Source: an uncultured Bradyrhizobium sp. (lineage in GTDB: Bacteria > Pseudomonadota > Alphaproteobacteria > Rhizobiales > Xanthobacteraceae). Taken from it: a DNA stretch of 64,000 bases. Below the pieces are notes generated by a model. That model saw nothing but the letters and a program-made list of their open reading frames with translations, made no database searches and was not told where the DNA came from. Numbering within the stretch: position 1 is the stretch's first letter; every line of letters begins with the position of its first letter. This document shows positions 9,064-18,572 of this stretch, piece by piece. The DNA lies in the NCBI RefSeq assembly GCF_936943645.1, contig NZ_CAKZJO010000040.1:1-64000 (forward strand), written 5' to 3'. Both the position numbers and the translations under genes were made by a program.

Positions 9064-9624
9064 TTACTCCGGCACGGGCACGTCGAACGTGTTGAGCGTG
9101 ACCGAAACCATGCAATAGACGCCGACGAGATAGGACAACTCCGCCGCGCCGTGCTCGCCGAATTCCTTCACGCCAGCGCGATAAGTCAGCTCGGGCAGCA
9201 CGCCGCCGCTCACCAGTGCCGAAGCCATGTCGTAGGCGACCGCCTCCTGCTTGGTGAGATCGGCCGGCCGCTGGCCGGCGACGATGGTCGCGAGCTTCTC
9301 GTCGGAGAGGCCGCGCTGCTCGGCCACCAGCACATGGGCATAGAGCTCGTAGCCGGAACGGAAATGCGAGCCGGTGACGAGGATCGCGACCTCGCGCACC
9401 GGAGCCGGCAGCAGCGGGTTCGACGCGATCGCCTTGACCAGATCCCACACAGGCTTGCCGAAGCGCGGCTCGCGGACCCAGGGATTCCAGGGTCCGAGCA
9501 ACGCACCGTCCTCGCGCATGTTCACGAAGCCCTTGAAATGGTCCTTGATGCCGGCCCGCATGTCGTCATAGAGCGGCTTCTGTTCGGCGGTCAGATCCTT
9601 GGGATCGAGAATGGGAAGGCGCAC
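9064..9624 (-). CDS. Carboxymuconolactone decarboxylase (CMD/AhpD-fold) family protein
   Basis: A 186-residue all-helical protein of the CMD superfamily. The conserved region is VREVAILVTGSHFRSGYELYAH (about 75-96), then LSDEKLATIVAGQRP. The AhpD-type CxxC redox pair is absent: the segment reads ELYAHVLVAE, so a peroxidase/disulfide role is unlikely. The start is a GTG at 9624 with GAGGAG about 8 nt upstream; the longer frame adds low-complexity sequence. It sits 128 bp downstream of the Cds1-like gene on the same strand. Substrate unknown. Confidence 0.75.
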   Translation of the reverse strand: MRLPILDPKDLTAEQKPLYDDMRAGIKDHFKGFVNMREDGALLGPWNPWVREPRFGKPVWDLVKAIASNPLLPAPVREVAILVTGSHFRSGYELYAHVLVAEQRGLSDEKLATIVAGQRPADLTKQEAVAYDMASALVSGGVLPELTYRAGVKEFGEHGAAELSYLVGVYCMVSVTLNTFDVPVPE

Positions 9625-9752
9625 GGCGGGAGTCTCCTCGTTGAGAGGGCGCGAGGCTCGCCTGCTCCCCCGCGCAAGGCAAGTGAAGTTGCCGTGACGG
9701 CCGTGCAATTCTGCAAATGGCGGGGAGACATGGATTGGAGCCCGTCGAGGCT

Positions 9753-10898
9753 TCACACGTTCTGCGGATTGACGACGTCGTCGACGTCCAGCGCCAGTGG
9801 CGCACCTGTCTCGAGGAACGACGACAGCGCCGCTTCGAACGGCGCCGGATCGAGACCGCGCGCCTTCAGCCATTCGCCCTCATAATAGGTCTGTCGATAG
9901 CGCTCGCCGGAATCGCAGATCAGCGTCACCAGCGACCCTGCTACGTTCGCCTGCCGCATCTCGGACGCGAGGCGGCACAATGCCAGGAAATTGGTGCCGG
10001 TGGAGCCGCCGACCGCCCGACGCAGCCGGCGCGACAGCACGTTCATCGCCGCGATCGTCGCCGCATCCGGGATCTTCATCATGCGGTCGACCACACCAGG
10101 CACGAAGGACGGTTCGCAGCGCGGCCGTCCGACGCCCTCGATCAGCGACGGCCGGTCGCAAACACGGGAGCGGTCCTGCGAGCGGAAGCAGTCAAAGAAA
10201 GCGGAGTGCTCGACATCGGCGACGCACAGCCGCGTCGGATACTGGCGATAGCGCAAATAGCGGCCGATGGTGGCCGAGGTGCCGCCGGTCCCCGCGCCCA
10301 TCACGATCCAATCCGGCAGCGGACGCGGCTCGCCCTGCAATTGGCTGAAGATCGATTCGGCGATGTTGTTGTTGCCGCGCCAGTCCGTGGCGCGCTCGGC
10401 GAAGGTGAACTGGTCCATGTAATGGCCGTTCAGACGGGCGGCGAGCGCAGCCGCCTCCGCATAGAGCGCGCGGCCGTCGTCGATCAGATGGCAGTTGCCG
10501 CCATAATGCTCGATCGCCGCGATCTTCTCCGCCGAGGTCGTGCGCGGCATCACGGCATAGAAAGGCACGCCGATCATCTCGGCGAAATAGGCCTCCGACA
10601 CCGCGGTCGATCCCGAGGAAGCCTCGACCACGGGCGTGCCTTCGCGGATGTGACCGTTGCAGAGCGCGTAAAGAAACAGCGAACGCGCCAGGCGATGCTT
10701 CAGGCTGCCGGTCGGATGCGTGGACTCGTCCTTCAGATAGATGTCGATGCCCGACAGCGCCGGCACGATCAGCCGGATCAGGTGCGTATCGGCGGTGCGG
10801 CACTGGTCGGCCTCGATCGCGGCGACGGCTTCGTCCACCCAGCCGCGCCGATAGGTCGGCCCGGCCGGATTGTGCTGGCGGAAGGGGAAAGTCTGCAT
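9753..10898 (-). CDS. PLP-dependent cysteine synthase-fold enzyme, Cds1-like (cysteine desulfhydrase?)
   Basis: A fold-type II PLP enzyme of 381 residues. The lysine is in [13 protein letters not shown] (about residue 67), the substrate loop is [15 protein letters not shown], and the phosphate-binding glycine loop is [14 protein letters not shown]. The long C-terminal half and the [11 protein letters not shown] motif resemble the Cds1 group (mycobacterial L-cysteine desulfhydrase), which releases sulfide and pyruvate from cysteine, rather than CysK/CysM. It lies 45 bp downstream of the Lrp-type gene and is probably co-transcribed with it. Regulation by cysteine through that Lrp protein is an attractive inference. 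Confidence 0.75.
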   Translation of the reverse strand: MQTFPFRQHNPAGPTYRRGWVDEAVAAIEADQCRTADTHLIRLIVPALSGIDIYLKDESTHPTGSLKHRLARSLFLYALCNGHIREGTPVVEASSGSTAVSEAYFAEMIGVPFYAVMPRTTSAEKIAAIEHYGGNCHLIDDGRALYAEAAALAARLNGHYMDQFTFAERATDWRGNNNIAESIFSQLQGEPRPLPDWIVMGAGTGGTSATIGRYLRYRQYPTRLCVADVEHSAFFDCFRSQDRSRVCDRPSLIEGVGRPRCEPSFVPGVVDRMMKIPDAATIAAMNVLSRRLRRAVGGSTGTNFLALCRLASEMRQANVAGSLVTLICDSGERYRQTYYEGEWLKARGLDPAPFEAALSSFLETGAPLALDVDDVVNPQNV

Positions 10899-10943
10899 CG
10901 AACGAATCTTTCATGATGCGTTTCGCGCATCAATAGCCTTCGC

Positions 10944-11420
10944 TCAGAATTCCAGCGGCGCGTTGTCGACGACCTCCTTCATCACGAAGAACGTGCGGGT
11001 CTGGCGCACGCCGGGCAGCGCGATGAGCTGCTCGCCGTGGATGCGGTTGAAATCCTCCATGTCGCCGACCCGGATCTTGAGGAAATAGTCGAAGTCGCCG
11101 GCGACCAGGTGACAGTCGAGCACGAATTTCAGTCTTGCGATCGCCTGCTCGAAGGTCGCAAAGCTCTCCGGCGTCGAGCGGTCGAGCACGACACCGACCA
11201 TCACCAGCGTGCCCTTGGCCACCTTCTTGGGCGCGACCATGGCGCGCACGGCGGCAATGAAACCGTCCTCGAACAGCCGGTGGGTGCGGCGATGGCAGGT
11301 CGCGGGGCTGATTGCCACGGTTTCCGCGAGCTCGGCATTGCTCAGTCGGCCGTTATTCTGCAGCAATCTCAGGATCTTAAGGTCGGTGCGATCAAGCCGG
11401 GCAGCCATGAAAGAAGCTTT
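10944..11420 (-). CDS. acdR: Lrp/AsnC family regulator divergent from acdS (AcdR/LrpL-like)
   Basis: A transcriptional regulator of about 158 residues. An N-terminal winged HTH (DRTDLKILRLLQNNGRLSNAELAETVAISPATCHRRTHRL) is followed by the RAM ligand-binding domain (VMVGVVLDRSTPESF to VRQTRTFFVMKEVV). Lrp-type regulators divergent from acdS control ACC deaminase in Pseudomonas and rhizobia, which fits this position. The start is either ATG 11420 (GGAAC just upstream) or ATG 11405. The co-directional Cds1-like gene is an alternative or second target. The symbol rests on synteny only. Confidence 0.8.
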   Translation of the reverse strand, partial: KASFMAARLDRTDLKILRLLQNNGRLSNAELAETVAISPATCHRRTHRLFEDGFIAAVRAMVAPKKVAKGTLVMVGVVLDRSTPESFATFEQAIARLKFVLDCHLVAGDFDYFLKIRVGDMEDFNRIHGEQLIALPGVRQTRTFFVMKEVVDNAPLEF

Positions 11421-11567
11421 CATATAGTTCCAATAACTTGAGAGATTTCTTAGCACTATTCGTCGTTAGCGCAAGAATTCGCGCAATGTGGGCGCAGTAT
11501 TTGAGAGCACATTTTCAGGGAGCGGTGCTAGGCAGCAGCCAGCATCAACGCCAATCGGGATGACCCC

Positions 11568-12584
11568 ATGAAGCTCGACAAATTTCCGCGCTATCCGCTG
11601 ACCTTCGGCCCGACGCCCATCGAGAAGCTGGAGCGGCTGTCGAAGCATCTCGGCGGCAATGTCGAGGTCTATGCCAAGCGCGAGGACTGCAATTCCGGCC
11701 TTGCCTATGGCGGCAACAAGCTGCGCAAGCTCGAATACATCATCCCCGACGCGATCGCCTCCAACGCCGACACGCTGGTCTCGATCGGCGGCGTGCAGTC
11801 GAACCACACCCGCATGATCGCGGCCGTCGCCGCCAAGATCGGCATGAAGTGCCGCCTGGTGCAGGAAGCCTGGGTGCCGCACGAGGACGCCGTCTATGAC
11901 CGCGTCGGCAACATCATGCTCTCGCGCATCATGGGCGCCGACGTGCGCCTGGTCGACGACGGCTTCGACATCGGCATCCGCAAGAGCTGGGAGCAGGCGA
12001 TTGAGGAAGTCAAAGCGGCGGGCGGCAAGCCCTACGCGATCCCCGCCGGTGCCTCCGTGCACAAATTCGGCGGCCTCGGCTATGTCGGCTTCGCCGAGGA
12101 AGTGCGCAAGCAGGAAGCCGAGCTCGGCTTCAAGTTCGACTACATCGTGGTCTGCACCGTCACCGGCTCCACCCATGCCGGCATGCTGGTCGGCTTCGCC
12201 GCCGACGGCCGCGCCAGAAGGGTGATCGGCATCGATGCATCTTTCACGCCTGATCAGACCAAGGCCCAGGTGCTCGATATCGCGCAGAACACGGCAAAGC
12301 TCGTCGAGCTCGGCAAGGATCTCGTCGCCGACGACGTCGTGCTGATCGAGGACTACGCCTATCCCGCCTATGGCGTGCCCTCGGAAGAGACCAAGGAGGC
12401 GATCCGCCTCACCGCGCGCCTCGAGGGCATGATCACCGACCCCGTCTATGAGGGCAAGTCGATGCAGGGCCTGATCGACCTCGCGAAGAAAGGCTATTTC
12501 GAGAAGGGCGCGAAGATCCTCTACGCCCATCTCGGCGGCGCGCCCGCGCTGAACGGATACGCGTATGCGTTCAGGAATGGGTGA
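11568..12584 (+). CDS. acdS: 1-aminocyclopropane-1-carboxylate (ACC) deaminase
   Basis: AcdS cleaves ACC, the plant ethylene precursor, to ammonia and 2-oxobutyrate, and in root-associated bacteria lowers plant ethylene. The 338-residue length is exact for the family. The diagnostic residues all fall at canonical numbers: PLP Lys51, Ser78, Tyr294, Glu295 and Leu322. Glu295/Leu322 distinguish true ACC deaminase from D-cysteine desulfhydrase. It is divergent from an Lrp gene across a 147-bp gap that should hold the operator. A dispersed repeat follows the stop codon. Confidence 0.96.
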   Translation: MKLDKFPRYPLTFGPTPIEKLERLSKHLGGNVEVYAKREDCNSGLAYGGNKLRKLEYIIPDAIASNADTLVSIGGVQSNHTRMIAAVAAKIGMKCRLVQEAWVPHEDAVYDRVGNIMLSRIMGADVRLVDDGFDIGIRKSWEQAIEEVKAAGGKPYAIPAGASVHKFGGLGYVGFAEEVRKQEAELGFKFDYIVVCTVTGSTHAGMLVGFAADGRARRVIGIDASFTPDQTKAQVLDIAQNTAKLVELGKDLVADDVVLIEDYAYPAYGVPSEETKEAIRLTARLEGMITDPVYEGKSMQGLIDLAKKGYFEKGAKILYAHLGGAPALNGYAYAFRNG

Positions 12585-12616
12585 GGGAGGCATAGCGCTC
12601 GCGCCTCAGACACCGC

Positions 12617-12774
12617 CGTCGTCCCGGGCAAGCGTCAGCGCAGACCCGGGACCCATACGCCGCGGCAGTCGTTTTGCGAAGACTCGGAGTTGCCAGCGCG
12701 TCGCAGCAACTTCGTCTTGTGGCCATGGATCCCGGATCTGCGCGCGCTTTGGGCGCGCTTGTCCGGGATGACGG
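12617..12774. repeat. Dispersed intergenic repeat, CCCGGGACAAGCG family, copy 1
   Basis: About 158 bp between acdS and recQ starts GTCGTCCCGGGCAAGCG and ends CGCGCTTGTCCGGGATGACG, so the ends form an imperfect inverted repeat. The interior includes GGGACCCATA and GCGAAGACTCGGAGTTGCC, the latter also found in the 30.73-kb copy. Other copies are at 28239-28460, 30733-30882, 46633-46674 and 55331-55493. Confidence 0.8.
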
Positions 12775-12792
12775 TGTGGAGAGATCGGGCGC

Positions 12793-14658
12793 CTACCGCG
12801 TCCTGACGATCTGCAGCAGCTCGTCGCCGTAGTGCTCGAGCTTCTTGTCGCCGATGCCGGGGACGTTGCGAAGCTCGTCCAGCGTGGTTGGCCAGGCCCG
12901 GACGATGCCGTCGATGGTGGCATCGTGCAGCACGACATAGGCCGGCACGCCACGCTCGCGCGCGATGTCTGACCGCCAGGACCGCAGCCGCGCGCGCAGC
13001 TCGGGATCGACATCGCCTTGGGGCGTGCCCGCCGAGGGCGCGAGATCGCTGCGCCGGGACTTGGCGCGGCTGGCGCGAACGCGGGTCTGCGGCGCCTCCT
13101 CGCGCAGCCAGACCTCCGTTTCGCCGCGCAGCACGCCGCGTGCGCTCTCCGTCAGCTTCAGCGCGCCATAGGCTTCGCTGTCGCTCTGCAAATGGCCCAT
13201 CGCCACCAATTGCCTCAGCACTGTGCGCCACTGCTTCTCGTTGAGCTCGCGGCCGATGCCGAACACCGACAGTTTGTCGTGGCCGAACTGCGTCACCTTC
13301 TCGGTCAGGCGGCCGACCAGCACGTCGATCAGATGCATCGCGCCGAAACGTTGCCCGGTGCGGTAGACGCAGGACAACAGCTTCTGCGCCAGCACCTTGC
13401 CGTCACGCATCTTCGGCGGCGTCAGGCAGTTGTCGCAATTGCCGCAACTCTCACCCATCACGATCTCGCCGAAATAGGCGAGCAGGCGCCGGCGCCGGCA
13501 GTGCGGCGTTTCGGCAAGGCCGACCAGGGCATCGAGCTTGCCGATCGAGACCCGCTTGAAGTCGTCGGAAGCGCTGGACTCGTCGATCATGCGGCGCTGC
13601 TGCACGATGTCCGAGAGGCCGTAGGCCATCCAGGCCGCCGACGGCTTGCCGTCGCGGCCGGCGCGGCCCGTCTCCTGGTAATAGGCCTCGATGCTCTTGG
13701 GCAGGTCGAGATGGGCGACGAAGCGGACGTCCGGCTTGTCGATGCCCATGCCGAACGCGACGGTCGCCACGATGACGATACCGTCCTCGTTGAGAAAGCG
13801 GTCCTGGTTGCGCGAACGGACACTGCTGTCGAGCCCCGCGTGATAGGGCAGTGCCGCAATGCCGGCGTCATCGAGCGCGGCGGCGACCTCCTCCACCCGA
13901 TTGCGCGACAGGCAGTAGACCACGCCGGCATCGCCCATGTGACGCTCGCGGATGAACTCCTTGAGCTGCGACACGGCGCTGCGCTTGTCGACGATCTCGT
14001 AGCGGATGTTCGGACGATCGAAGCTGGAGACGAATTGCGGCGCGCCGGTCAATTGAAGCCGCTCGACAATCTCCTTGCGCGTCAGCTCGTCGGCAGTCGC
14101 GGTCAGCGCGATGCGCGGCACGTCGGGAAACCGCTCGGCGATGACGGAGAGGCCGACATATTCGGGCCGGAAATCATGACCCCATTGCGAGACGCAATGC
14201 GCTTCGTCGATCGCGAACAGCGCGACCTTCGCCTGCGCGAGCAGCGACAGGCAGCGTGGCGTGACCAGGCGTTCCGGCGCGACATAGAGCAGATCGAGAT
14301 CGCCCGCGAGCAAGCGCCGCTCGATCTCGGAGGCTTCCTGGAACGACAGCGACGAATTCAGCGCCGCGGCATTGACGCCGGCCTCGATCAGTCCCGCGAC
14401 CTGATCTCGCATCAGCGCGATCAATGGCGACACCACGATGCCGCAGCCCTCGCGCAGCAGCGAGGGAAGCTGGTAGCACAGCGATTTGCCGCCGCCGGTC
14501 GGCATCAAGACCAGGCAATTGCCGCCATCCGTGACGTGCCTGACGATCTCACCCTGCGCGCCGCGGAAACCCGGCAGGCCGAACACCGAATGCAGCACCG
14601 ACAGCGCGTCGCGGCCGTTGGCCGGCGCAGGCAGCGAAGCAGTGGAAGGAGCGGACAT
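12793..14658 (-). CDS. recQ: ATP-dependent DNA helicase RecQ
   Basis: A 621-residue 3'-5' helicase for recombination and fork repair. Walker A is [14 protein letters not shown], and the DEAH box is in [20 protein letters not shown] with the aromatic-rich loop. Motifs IV-VI include [10 protein letters not shown] and [10 protein letters not shown]. The RQC zinc site has cysteines in [12 protein letters not shown]...CGNCDNC, and an HRDC domain ends the protein ([21 protein letters not shown]...[13 protein letters not shown]). All modules are present. Start taken at ATG 14658, where homology begins; the open frame to 14883 runs through a repeat and is not expected to be translated. Confidence 0.94.
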   Translation of the reverse strand: MSAPSTASLPAPANGRDALSVLHSVFGLPGFRGAQGEIVRHVTDGGNCLVLMPTGGGKSLCYQLPSLLREGCGIVVSPLIALMRDQVAGLIEAGVNAAALNSSLSFQEASEIERRLLAGDLDLLYVAPERLVTPRCLSLLAQAKVALFAIDEAHCVSQWGHDFRPEYVGLSVIAERFPDVPRIALTATADELTRKEIVERLQLTGAPQFVSSFDRPNIRYEIVDKRSAVSQLKEFIRERHMGDAGVVYCLSRNRVEEVAAALDDAGIAALPYHAGLDSSVRSRNQDRFLNEDGIVIVATVAFGMGIDKPDVRFVAHLDLPKSIEAYYQETGRAGRDGKPSAAWMAYGLSDIVQQRRMIDESSASDDFKRVSIGKLDALVGLAETPHCRRRRLLAYFGEIVMGESCGNCDNCLTPPKMRDGKVLAQKLLSCVYRTGQRFGAMHLIDVLVGRLTEKVTQFGHDKLSVFGIGRELNEKQWRTVLRQLVAMGHLQSDSEAYGALKLTESARGVLRGETEVWLREEAPQTRVRASRAKSRRSDLAPSAGTPQGDVDPELRARLRSWRSDIARERGVPAYVVLHDATIDGIVRAWPTTLDELRNVPGIGDKKLEHYGDELLQIVRTR

Positions 14659-14750
14659 CGGAGGCTGGAACCAGGACCGTGGATTCGTCACAAGGCCAGT
14701 CGCATGGCGGGACGAGCGTGGCAAGACCGTTTGAGGGGCGCACCGCTGCT

Positions 14751-14896
14751 TCCACTCCCTCTCCCCGTTCTTACGGGGAGAGGGGTGGGGTGAGGGGCCT
14801 CTCTCCCCGCATGAGATCGTCGACGGACCTGTACCCCCCTCACCCGGATCGCATCTCCGATGCAATCCGACCTCTCCCCGCAAGCGGGGAGAGGTG
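14751..14896. repeat. CTCTCCCC-rich palindromic repeats upstream of recQ
   Basis: Two adjacent hairpin-forming units: CCTCTCCCCGTTCTTACGGGGAGAGG (about 14757-14782) and CCTCTCCCCGCAAGCGGGGAGAGG (about 14871-14894). Between them lie GTGGGGTGAGGGG and CCCCTCACCC, which also pair. This type is frequent between Bradyrhizobium genes. A palindromic block of the same composition sits between hmgA and fahA. Confidence 0.75.
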
Positions 14897-14905
14897 AAGT
14901 AAATA

Positions 14906-15649
14906 CTACGCCCCGATCCTTCGCAGCGCTTCGGCCACCGTCACGATCGGCATGTTGCGCCGTCCAGCGGCCTCCAGCGCATGGCGCATCAGCTTCGGCG
15001 TGCAGCCATAGGGGCTCGGCGCGTTCGCAACGTCATGGCCGTAGAAGATGAGCCATCCCCCGCTCGCGACGGCCTCGTCGAAATAGCGATCGACGCCTGC
15101 TTTGTCGATCTCGCGATCGACCAGGGGCGAAGCGCGCAGGAACTGGAGATCGATGACGTCGCTGTTGACGCCGGGGAGGATGCCGCGCGCCGAACGGAAA
15201 GCCTTGGCGAGCTGCGGCTTGCGCCAGACCGAGGCGATCCCATAGGGATAGGCGAAGTTCTCCAGATTGATCGACGAATCGATCGCGCGGAAATAGCAAC
15301 GATTCTGGTCGATCTCGCGCGCCATCGCAGCCTCGTCGAGATTGGCCGAGCTCTGGTGCGAGAAGGTGTGGCAGGCGATCTCGTGACCTCTGCGGTGAAG
15401 CCGAACGATCGCATCGTCCGACAAGCCGTGCCAATGATCCGACGGTTGACCGATCAGGCTGCCGGCGAGATAGAACGTGCCTCGGCCGCCATGCTGTTCC
15501 AAAAGCTCGGCCCCCTCGCCTGCGGCGCTGTCGGGGGCATCGTCGAAGGTGAAGCTCACGATCGGCGCGTGCGCCGGCAGCCGGTGCGGCGCGGCGCGGA
15601 AATGCCGGGCCAGCCGATTGCTCACGCGTCCCTGGAGTGCCGACCACAC
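14906..15649 (-). CDS. Polysaccharide deacetylase (NodB-homology, CE4) family protein
   Basis: A metal-dependent carbohydrate-esterase-4 fold protein of about 247 residues. Motif 1, [12 protein letters not shown], holds the catalytic base and metal Asp; motif 2, HTFSHQSS, holds the metal His pair; motif 3 is FAYPYG. It should remove N-acetyl groups from a polysaccharide, but the target is unknown and no signal peptide is seen. The start is uncertain: GTG 15649 has GGGAAC 7 nt upstream, while a TTG at 15709 nearly abuts the metA stop. Its position behind metY-metA suggests co-transcription, an odd pairing. Confidence 0.8.
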   Translation of the reverse strand: MWSALQGRVSNRLARHFRAAPHRLPAHAPIVSFTFDDAPDSAAGEGAELLEQHGGRGTFYLAGSLIGQPSDHWHGLSDDAIVRLHRRGHEIACHTFSHQSSANLDEAAMAREIDQNRCYFRAIDSSINLENFAYPYGIASVWRKPQLAKAFRSARGILPGVNSDVIDLQFLRASPLVDREIDKAGVDRYFDEAVASGGWLIFYGHDVANAPSPYGCTPKLMRHALEAAGRRNMPIVTVAEALRRIGA

Positions 15650-15711
15650 GATCGCGTTCCCGTGATTACATATTTCCGTACTGAAACATTCGCGTGCCGG
15701 TCGAGGCAAGC

Positions 15712-16752
15712 TTAACGCCTGGGTAATCCTAACGCGGAACCAACGTCTTTCGATTGACGCGCAGGAACCGACGCCTCGGCTTCAGCGCTGAGATATTGCA
15801 GCCAATTGCGGAAAAGCACCGCCGCCGCGCTGCCGGCGCCGATATCCGCCCGCAAATTCAGCGCGGGCAGCTCGTTGGTGAGGGCCGGGTGGCGCTGGTG
15901 CGCCGCCTTCTTCTCGAAGCGGGCGAGTTTCTCTTCCGTCGCTGCGTCAAAATAGCTCACGGGCAGGCGCGGATAATTATCCCGCTCCCGCGCGAGATAG
16001 CGGCCGATATCGCGCAGATATTCGCGCTGGAGCGACAATGCGTCGTATTCCGGGTGACCCTGGAAGAACACAAAGCGGCTGGCATACTGGCGGACGAAAA
16101 CGTCGACGCCGGCCGTCTCGGAGCGAGTCAGCACCTGATACCCGGCCTCCACCAAATCGCTCTCCGCGATCTCGTTCAGGCGCGAATGCGAGACCTTCAG
16201 TGGCCCCGATGCGGCGCGCGTCATGGAATCACTCGTCACGACATCGCAATCGAAGATGCCGTGGCATTTGGCCGGCAACCGCCGCCGGGCGATGCTGTCC
16301 AGATGCAGCACCGCCGCATGCGCGGCAAGGCACGACCAGATGGTCGAACGCGTGTTGGCCTTGGCCCAGTCGATGAGCTCGGTGAGGTCGTGCCAGTACG
16401 GCTCCTGGTCTAGCTCGGGCGCCACCGGCTCCGCGCCGGTCACGATCAGCCCGTCGAATTTCTGCTTCTTCAGATCGGAGAGATCGGAATATTCGCTCTC
16501 GACATGCCACCGCGCTTCCGGCGATCGCTTCACGCTCGGAAGCGAGAAGCAGTGGAAGCGGATGCGGCACGGGCCTGCTGCGGCCTGGAGCAGCTTCATG
16601 AACTGCCGCTCGGTCGCCTTCAGCGCCGGATCCGGCATGTTGTTGACGAGCCCGATCGTAAGTTCGGCGCCGTGATCGCGCGCGAGATCGCGCTCGGTCG
16701 GCACCAGTGCCGGGCTCGAGATGACTTGATCCCTGTCGATCAAGATCGTCAT
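15712..16752 (-). CDS. metA: Homoserine O-succinyl/acetyltransferase, MetA-type (divergent)
   Basis: A 346-residue class-I-glutamine-amidotransferase-fold acyltransferase that activates homoserine for methionine synthesis. The opening IGLVNNMPDPALKATERQFMKLL is characteristic. The catalytic Cys lies in WSCLAAHAA (about 145), and the catalytic His/Glu pair is in FFQGHPEYD (about 235). Aligned by eye, the position that is Gly in E. coli MetA (succinyl) and Glu in acetyl-specific enzymes is Val here (GAEPVAPE), so acyl-CoA preference cannot be assigned. It begins 12 nt after metY and should be translated from the same mRNA. Confidence 0.85.
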   Translation of the reverse strand: MTILIDRDQVISSPALVPTERDLARDHGAELTIGLVNNMPDPALKATERQFMKLLQAAAGPCRIRFHCFSLPSVKRSPEARWHVESEYSDLSDLKKQKFDGLIVTGAEPVAPELDQEPYWHDLTELIDWAKANTRSTIWSCLAAHAAVLHLDSIARRRLPAKCHGIFDCDVVTSDSMTRAASGPLKVSHSRLNEIAESDLVEAGYQVLTRSETAGVDVFVRQYASRFVFFQGHPEYDALSLQREYLRDIGRYLARERDNYPRLPVSYFDAATEEKLARFEKKAAHQRHPALTNELPALNLRADIGAGSAAAVLFRNWLQYLSAEAEASVPARQSKDVGSALGLPRR

Positions 16753-16764
16753 TGGCGGAGCCGC

Positions 16765-18066
16765 CTACTCCGCGGCCTCGAGGCGCGCCGACCCGCAGGC
16801 CTTGTCCAGCGCCTGGTCGATGTCCTCGATGATGTCGGAGATGTGCTCGATGCCGATCGAGAGGCGGATGGTTTCCGGCAGCACGCCGGCCACGCGCTGC
16901 TGCTCTGCCGACATCTGGCGGTGGGTGGTCGAGGCCGGATGGCAGGCCAGCGACTTGGCATCGCCGATATTGACGAGGCGCGTGATCAGCTTCAGCGCAT
17001 CGTAGAAGGTCTTGCCGGCTTCCATGCCGCCCTTGATGCCGAAGGTGAACAGCGAGGAGGCGTTGCCGTCCAGATACTTCTGGACCAACGGGTAATACGG
17101 ACTATCGGCGAAGCCGGTGTAGTTGACCCAGGCCACACGGGAATCGCCGCGCAAAAACTCGGCGACCTTGCGGGCGTTCTCGACGTGGCGCTCCATGCGC
17201 AGCGCCACGGTCTCGATGCCCTGCAGCAGCAGGAAGGCGTTGAACGGTGACAGCACCGAGCCCATGGTACGCTGATAGACGCTGCGCGCGCGCTCGATAT
17301 AGGCGGTCCGGCCGAAGCGCTCGGCATAGACGAGGCCGTGATAGGAGGCGTCCGGCTTGTTGTAGGCCGGGAAGCGCTCGGCGTATTTCGCCCACGGGAA
17401 GTTTCCGGAATCGACGATGGCGCCGCCGAGCGTGGTGCCGTGACCACCCAGGAACTTGGTCAGCGAATGCACGGCGATGTCGGCGCCGTAGTCGAACGGC
17501 TTGAGCAGGATCGGGGTTGCGACCGTGTTGTCGACGATCAACGGCACGCCATGCGCATGCGCGACCTTGGCCAGCGCCTCGATGTCGCAGACATTGCCGG
17601 CGGGATTGCCGATGGTCTCGGCGAACACCGCGCGGGTGTTCTCGTCGATCAGCTTCGCGACCGCATCCGGTCCGTCGCTCTCGGCGAAGCGGCCGGTGAT
17701 GCCCTGCCGCGGCAGTATGTGCGAAAGCAGCGTGTGGGTCGTGCCATAAAGCTGCGGCACGGAAACGATGTTGCCGCCGTGATCGGCGACGTTGACGAAG
17801 GCGAAATGCAGCGCCGCCTGGCCGGTCGCGACCGCGAGCGCGCCGACGCCGCCTTCGAGCTGGGCGATGCGCTTCTCCAGCACCGCGCTGGTCGGATTGG
17901 CGATGCGGCTGTAGCGGAAGCCTTCGGCTTCGAGATTGAAGAGCGCCGCGCCGTGATCGGCGCTGTCGAAGGCATAGGCCGCGGTCTGGTAGATCGGCAC
18001 GGCGACCGCGTGCGTGGTGGCTTCGGGCTCGTAACCGGCGTGAATAGCGATCGTCTCGTTGCGCAT
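16765..18066 (-). CDS. metY: O-acetyl-/O-succinylhomoserine sulfhydrylase (MetY/MetZ type)
   Basis: A Cys/Met-metabolism PLP enzyme of 433 residues that makes homocysteine from acylated homoserine and sulfide. The PLP lysine is in HSLTKFLGGHGTTLGG (about residue 208); also present are YSRIANPTSAVLE, ATGQAALHF and the C-terminal SLACHPASTTHRQM. The insertion-rich length matches MetY rather than cystathionine gamma-synthase. The start ATG 18066 has GGAGGTGG 5 nt upstream. It heads a metY-metA unit covering two consecutive steps of methionine synthesis. Confidence 0.92.
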   Translation of the reverse strand: MRNETIAIHAGYEPEATTHAVAVPIYQTAAYAFDSADHGAALFNLEAEGFRYSRIANPTSAVLEKRIAQLEGGVGALAVATGQAALHFAFVNVADHGGNIVSVPQLYGTTHTLLSHILPRQGITGRFAESDGPDAVAKLIDENTRAVFAETIGNPAGNVCDIEALAKVAHAHGVPLIVDNTVATPILLKPFDYGADIAVHSLTKFLGGHGTTLGGAIVDSGNFPWAKYAERFPAYNKPDASYHGLVYAERFGRTAYIERARSVYQRTMGSVLSPFNAFLLLQGIETVALRMERHVENARKVAEFLRGDSRVAWVNYTGFADSPYYPLVQKYLDGNASSLFTFGIKGGMEAGKTFYDALKLITRLVNIGDAKSLACHPASTTHRQMSAEQQRVAGVLPETIRLSIGIEHISDIIEDIDQALDKACGSARLEAAE

Positions 18067-18572
18067 CGTGCCACCTCCGCGTGGGCGGGCCGCACTTATT
18101 GGCCTGGAATGAGGCATGTGCGTTGTCCGCCTCGCCCGTGTTAGAGGCGGGTGGTAAAGCGGACAATAATTCGCTTAGAGATCGAGGAAGTAACCCTAAC
18201 ACTTGTGGGCGAATTGGCCGGAATTCGGGTTAAAGCGCATTAACGAATTTGCACCCTTTGGCGGTCCGACCAGAAGCGCCGTCCGCTTCGTGGCAACGGC
18301 GCAGCATGCGCCTCCGTCCGGGGGCATCGATCCGGGACCCGTGCCGGGACGCCGGCCCAGCTTCGCAAGATCATCCTCCGCCGCGACACGATCGAGCGCC
18401 CCGCCGTCGCAATCGTCACGGCGAGGCCATCGAATCATTTCGCGACATCTCTCAAGGTCCCGGCGACACGATCCGCAATCAGCGGACATCAGCGATCATG
18501 CAACGGTCAATCGTTGCGTAAGCTCGTGGATTTTACGCTCGCGCATCGTTCTTTGCTTTGGGACATGCCGGC
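18067..18572. promoter_or_regulatory. Divergent intergenic region between metY and the TadG-like gene
   Basis: About 500 bp with no credible gene; small frames on both strands lack motifs. Near metY there is a 7-bp inverted repeat, CCGCCTC/GAGGCGG, with a 10-nt loop (18127-18150). On the minus strand TTGTCC precedes TAACAC by 17 nt, a possible weak promoter. I looked for a SAM-II riboswitch here and did not find its conserved core. The rest looks featureless. Confidence 0.35.

Noticed and set aside
12595..12780. Possible CRISPR or tandem repeat array in repeat-rich gaps
   Set aside because: The repeats are single palindromic elements scattered over the window, not regularly spaced direct repeats with unique spacers, and no cas genes are present.
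18067..18200. Possible SAM-II or other SAM riboswitch upstream of metY
   Set aside because: I looked for the conserved pseudoknot core on the minus strand and found only a small inverted repeat. There is not enough to call a riboswitch; a covariance-model search would decide.
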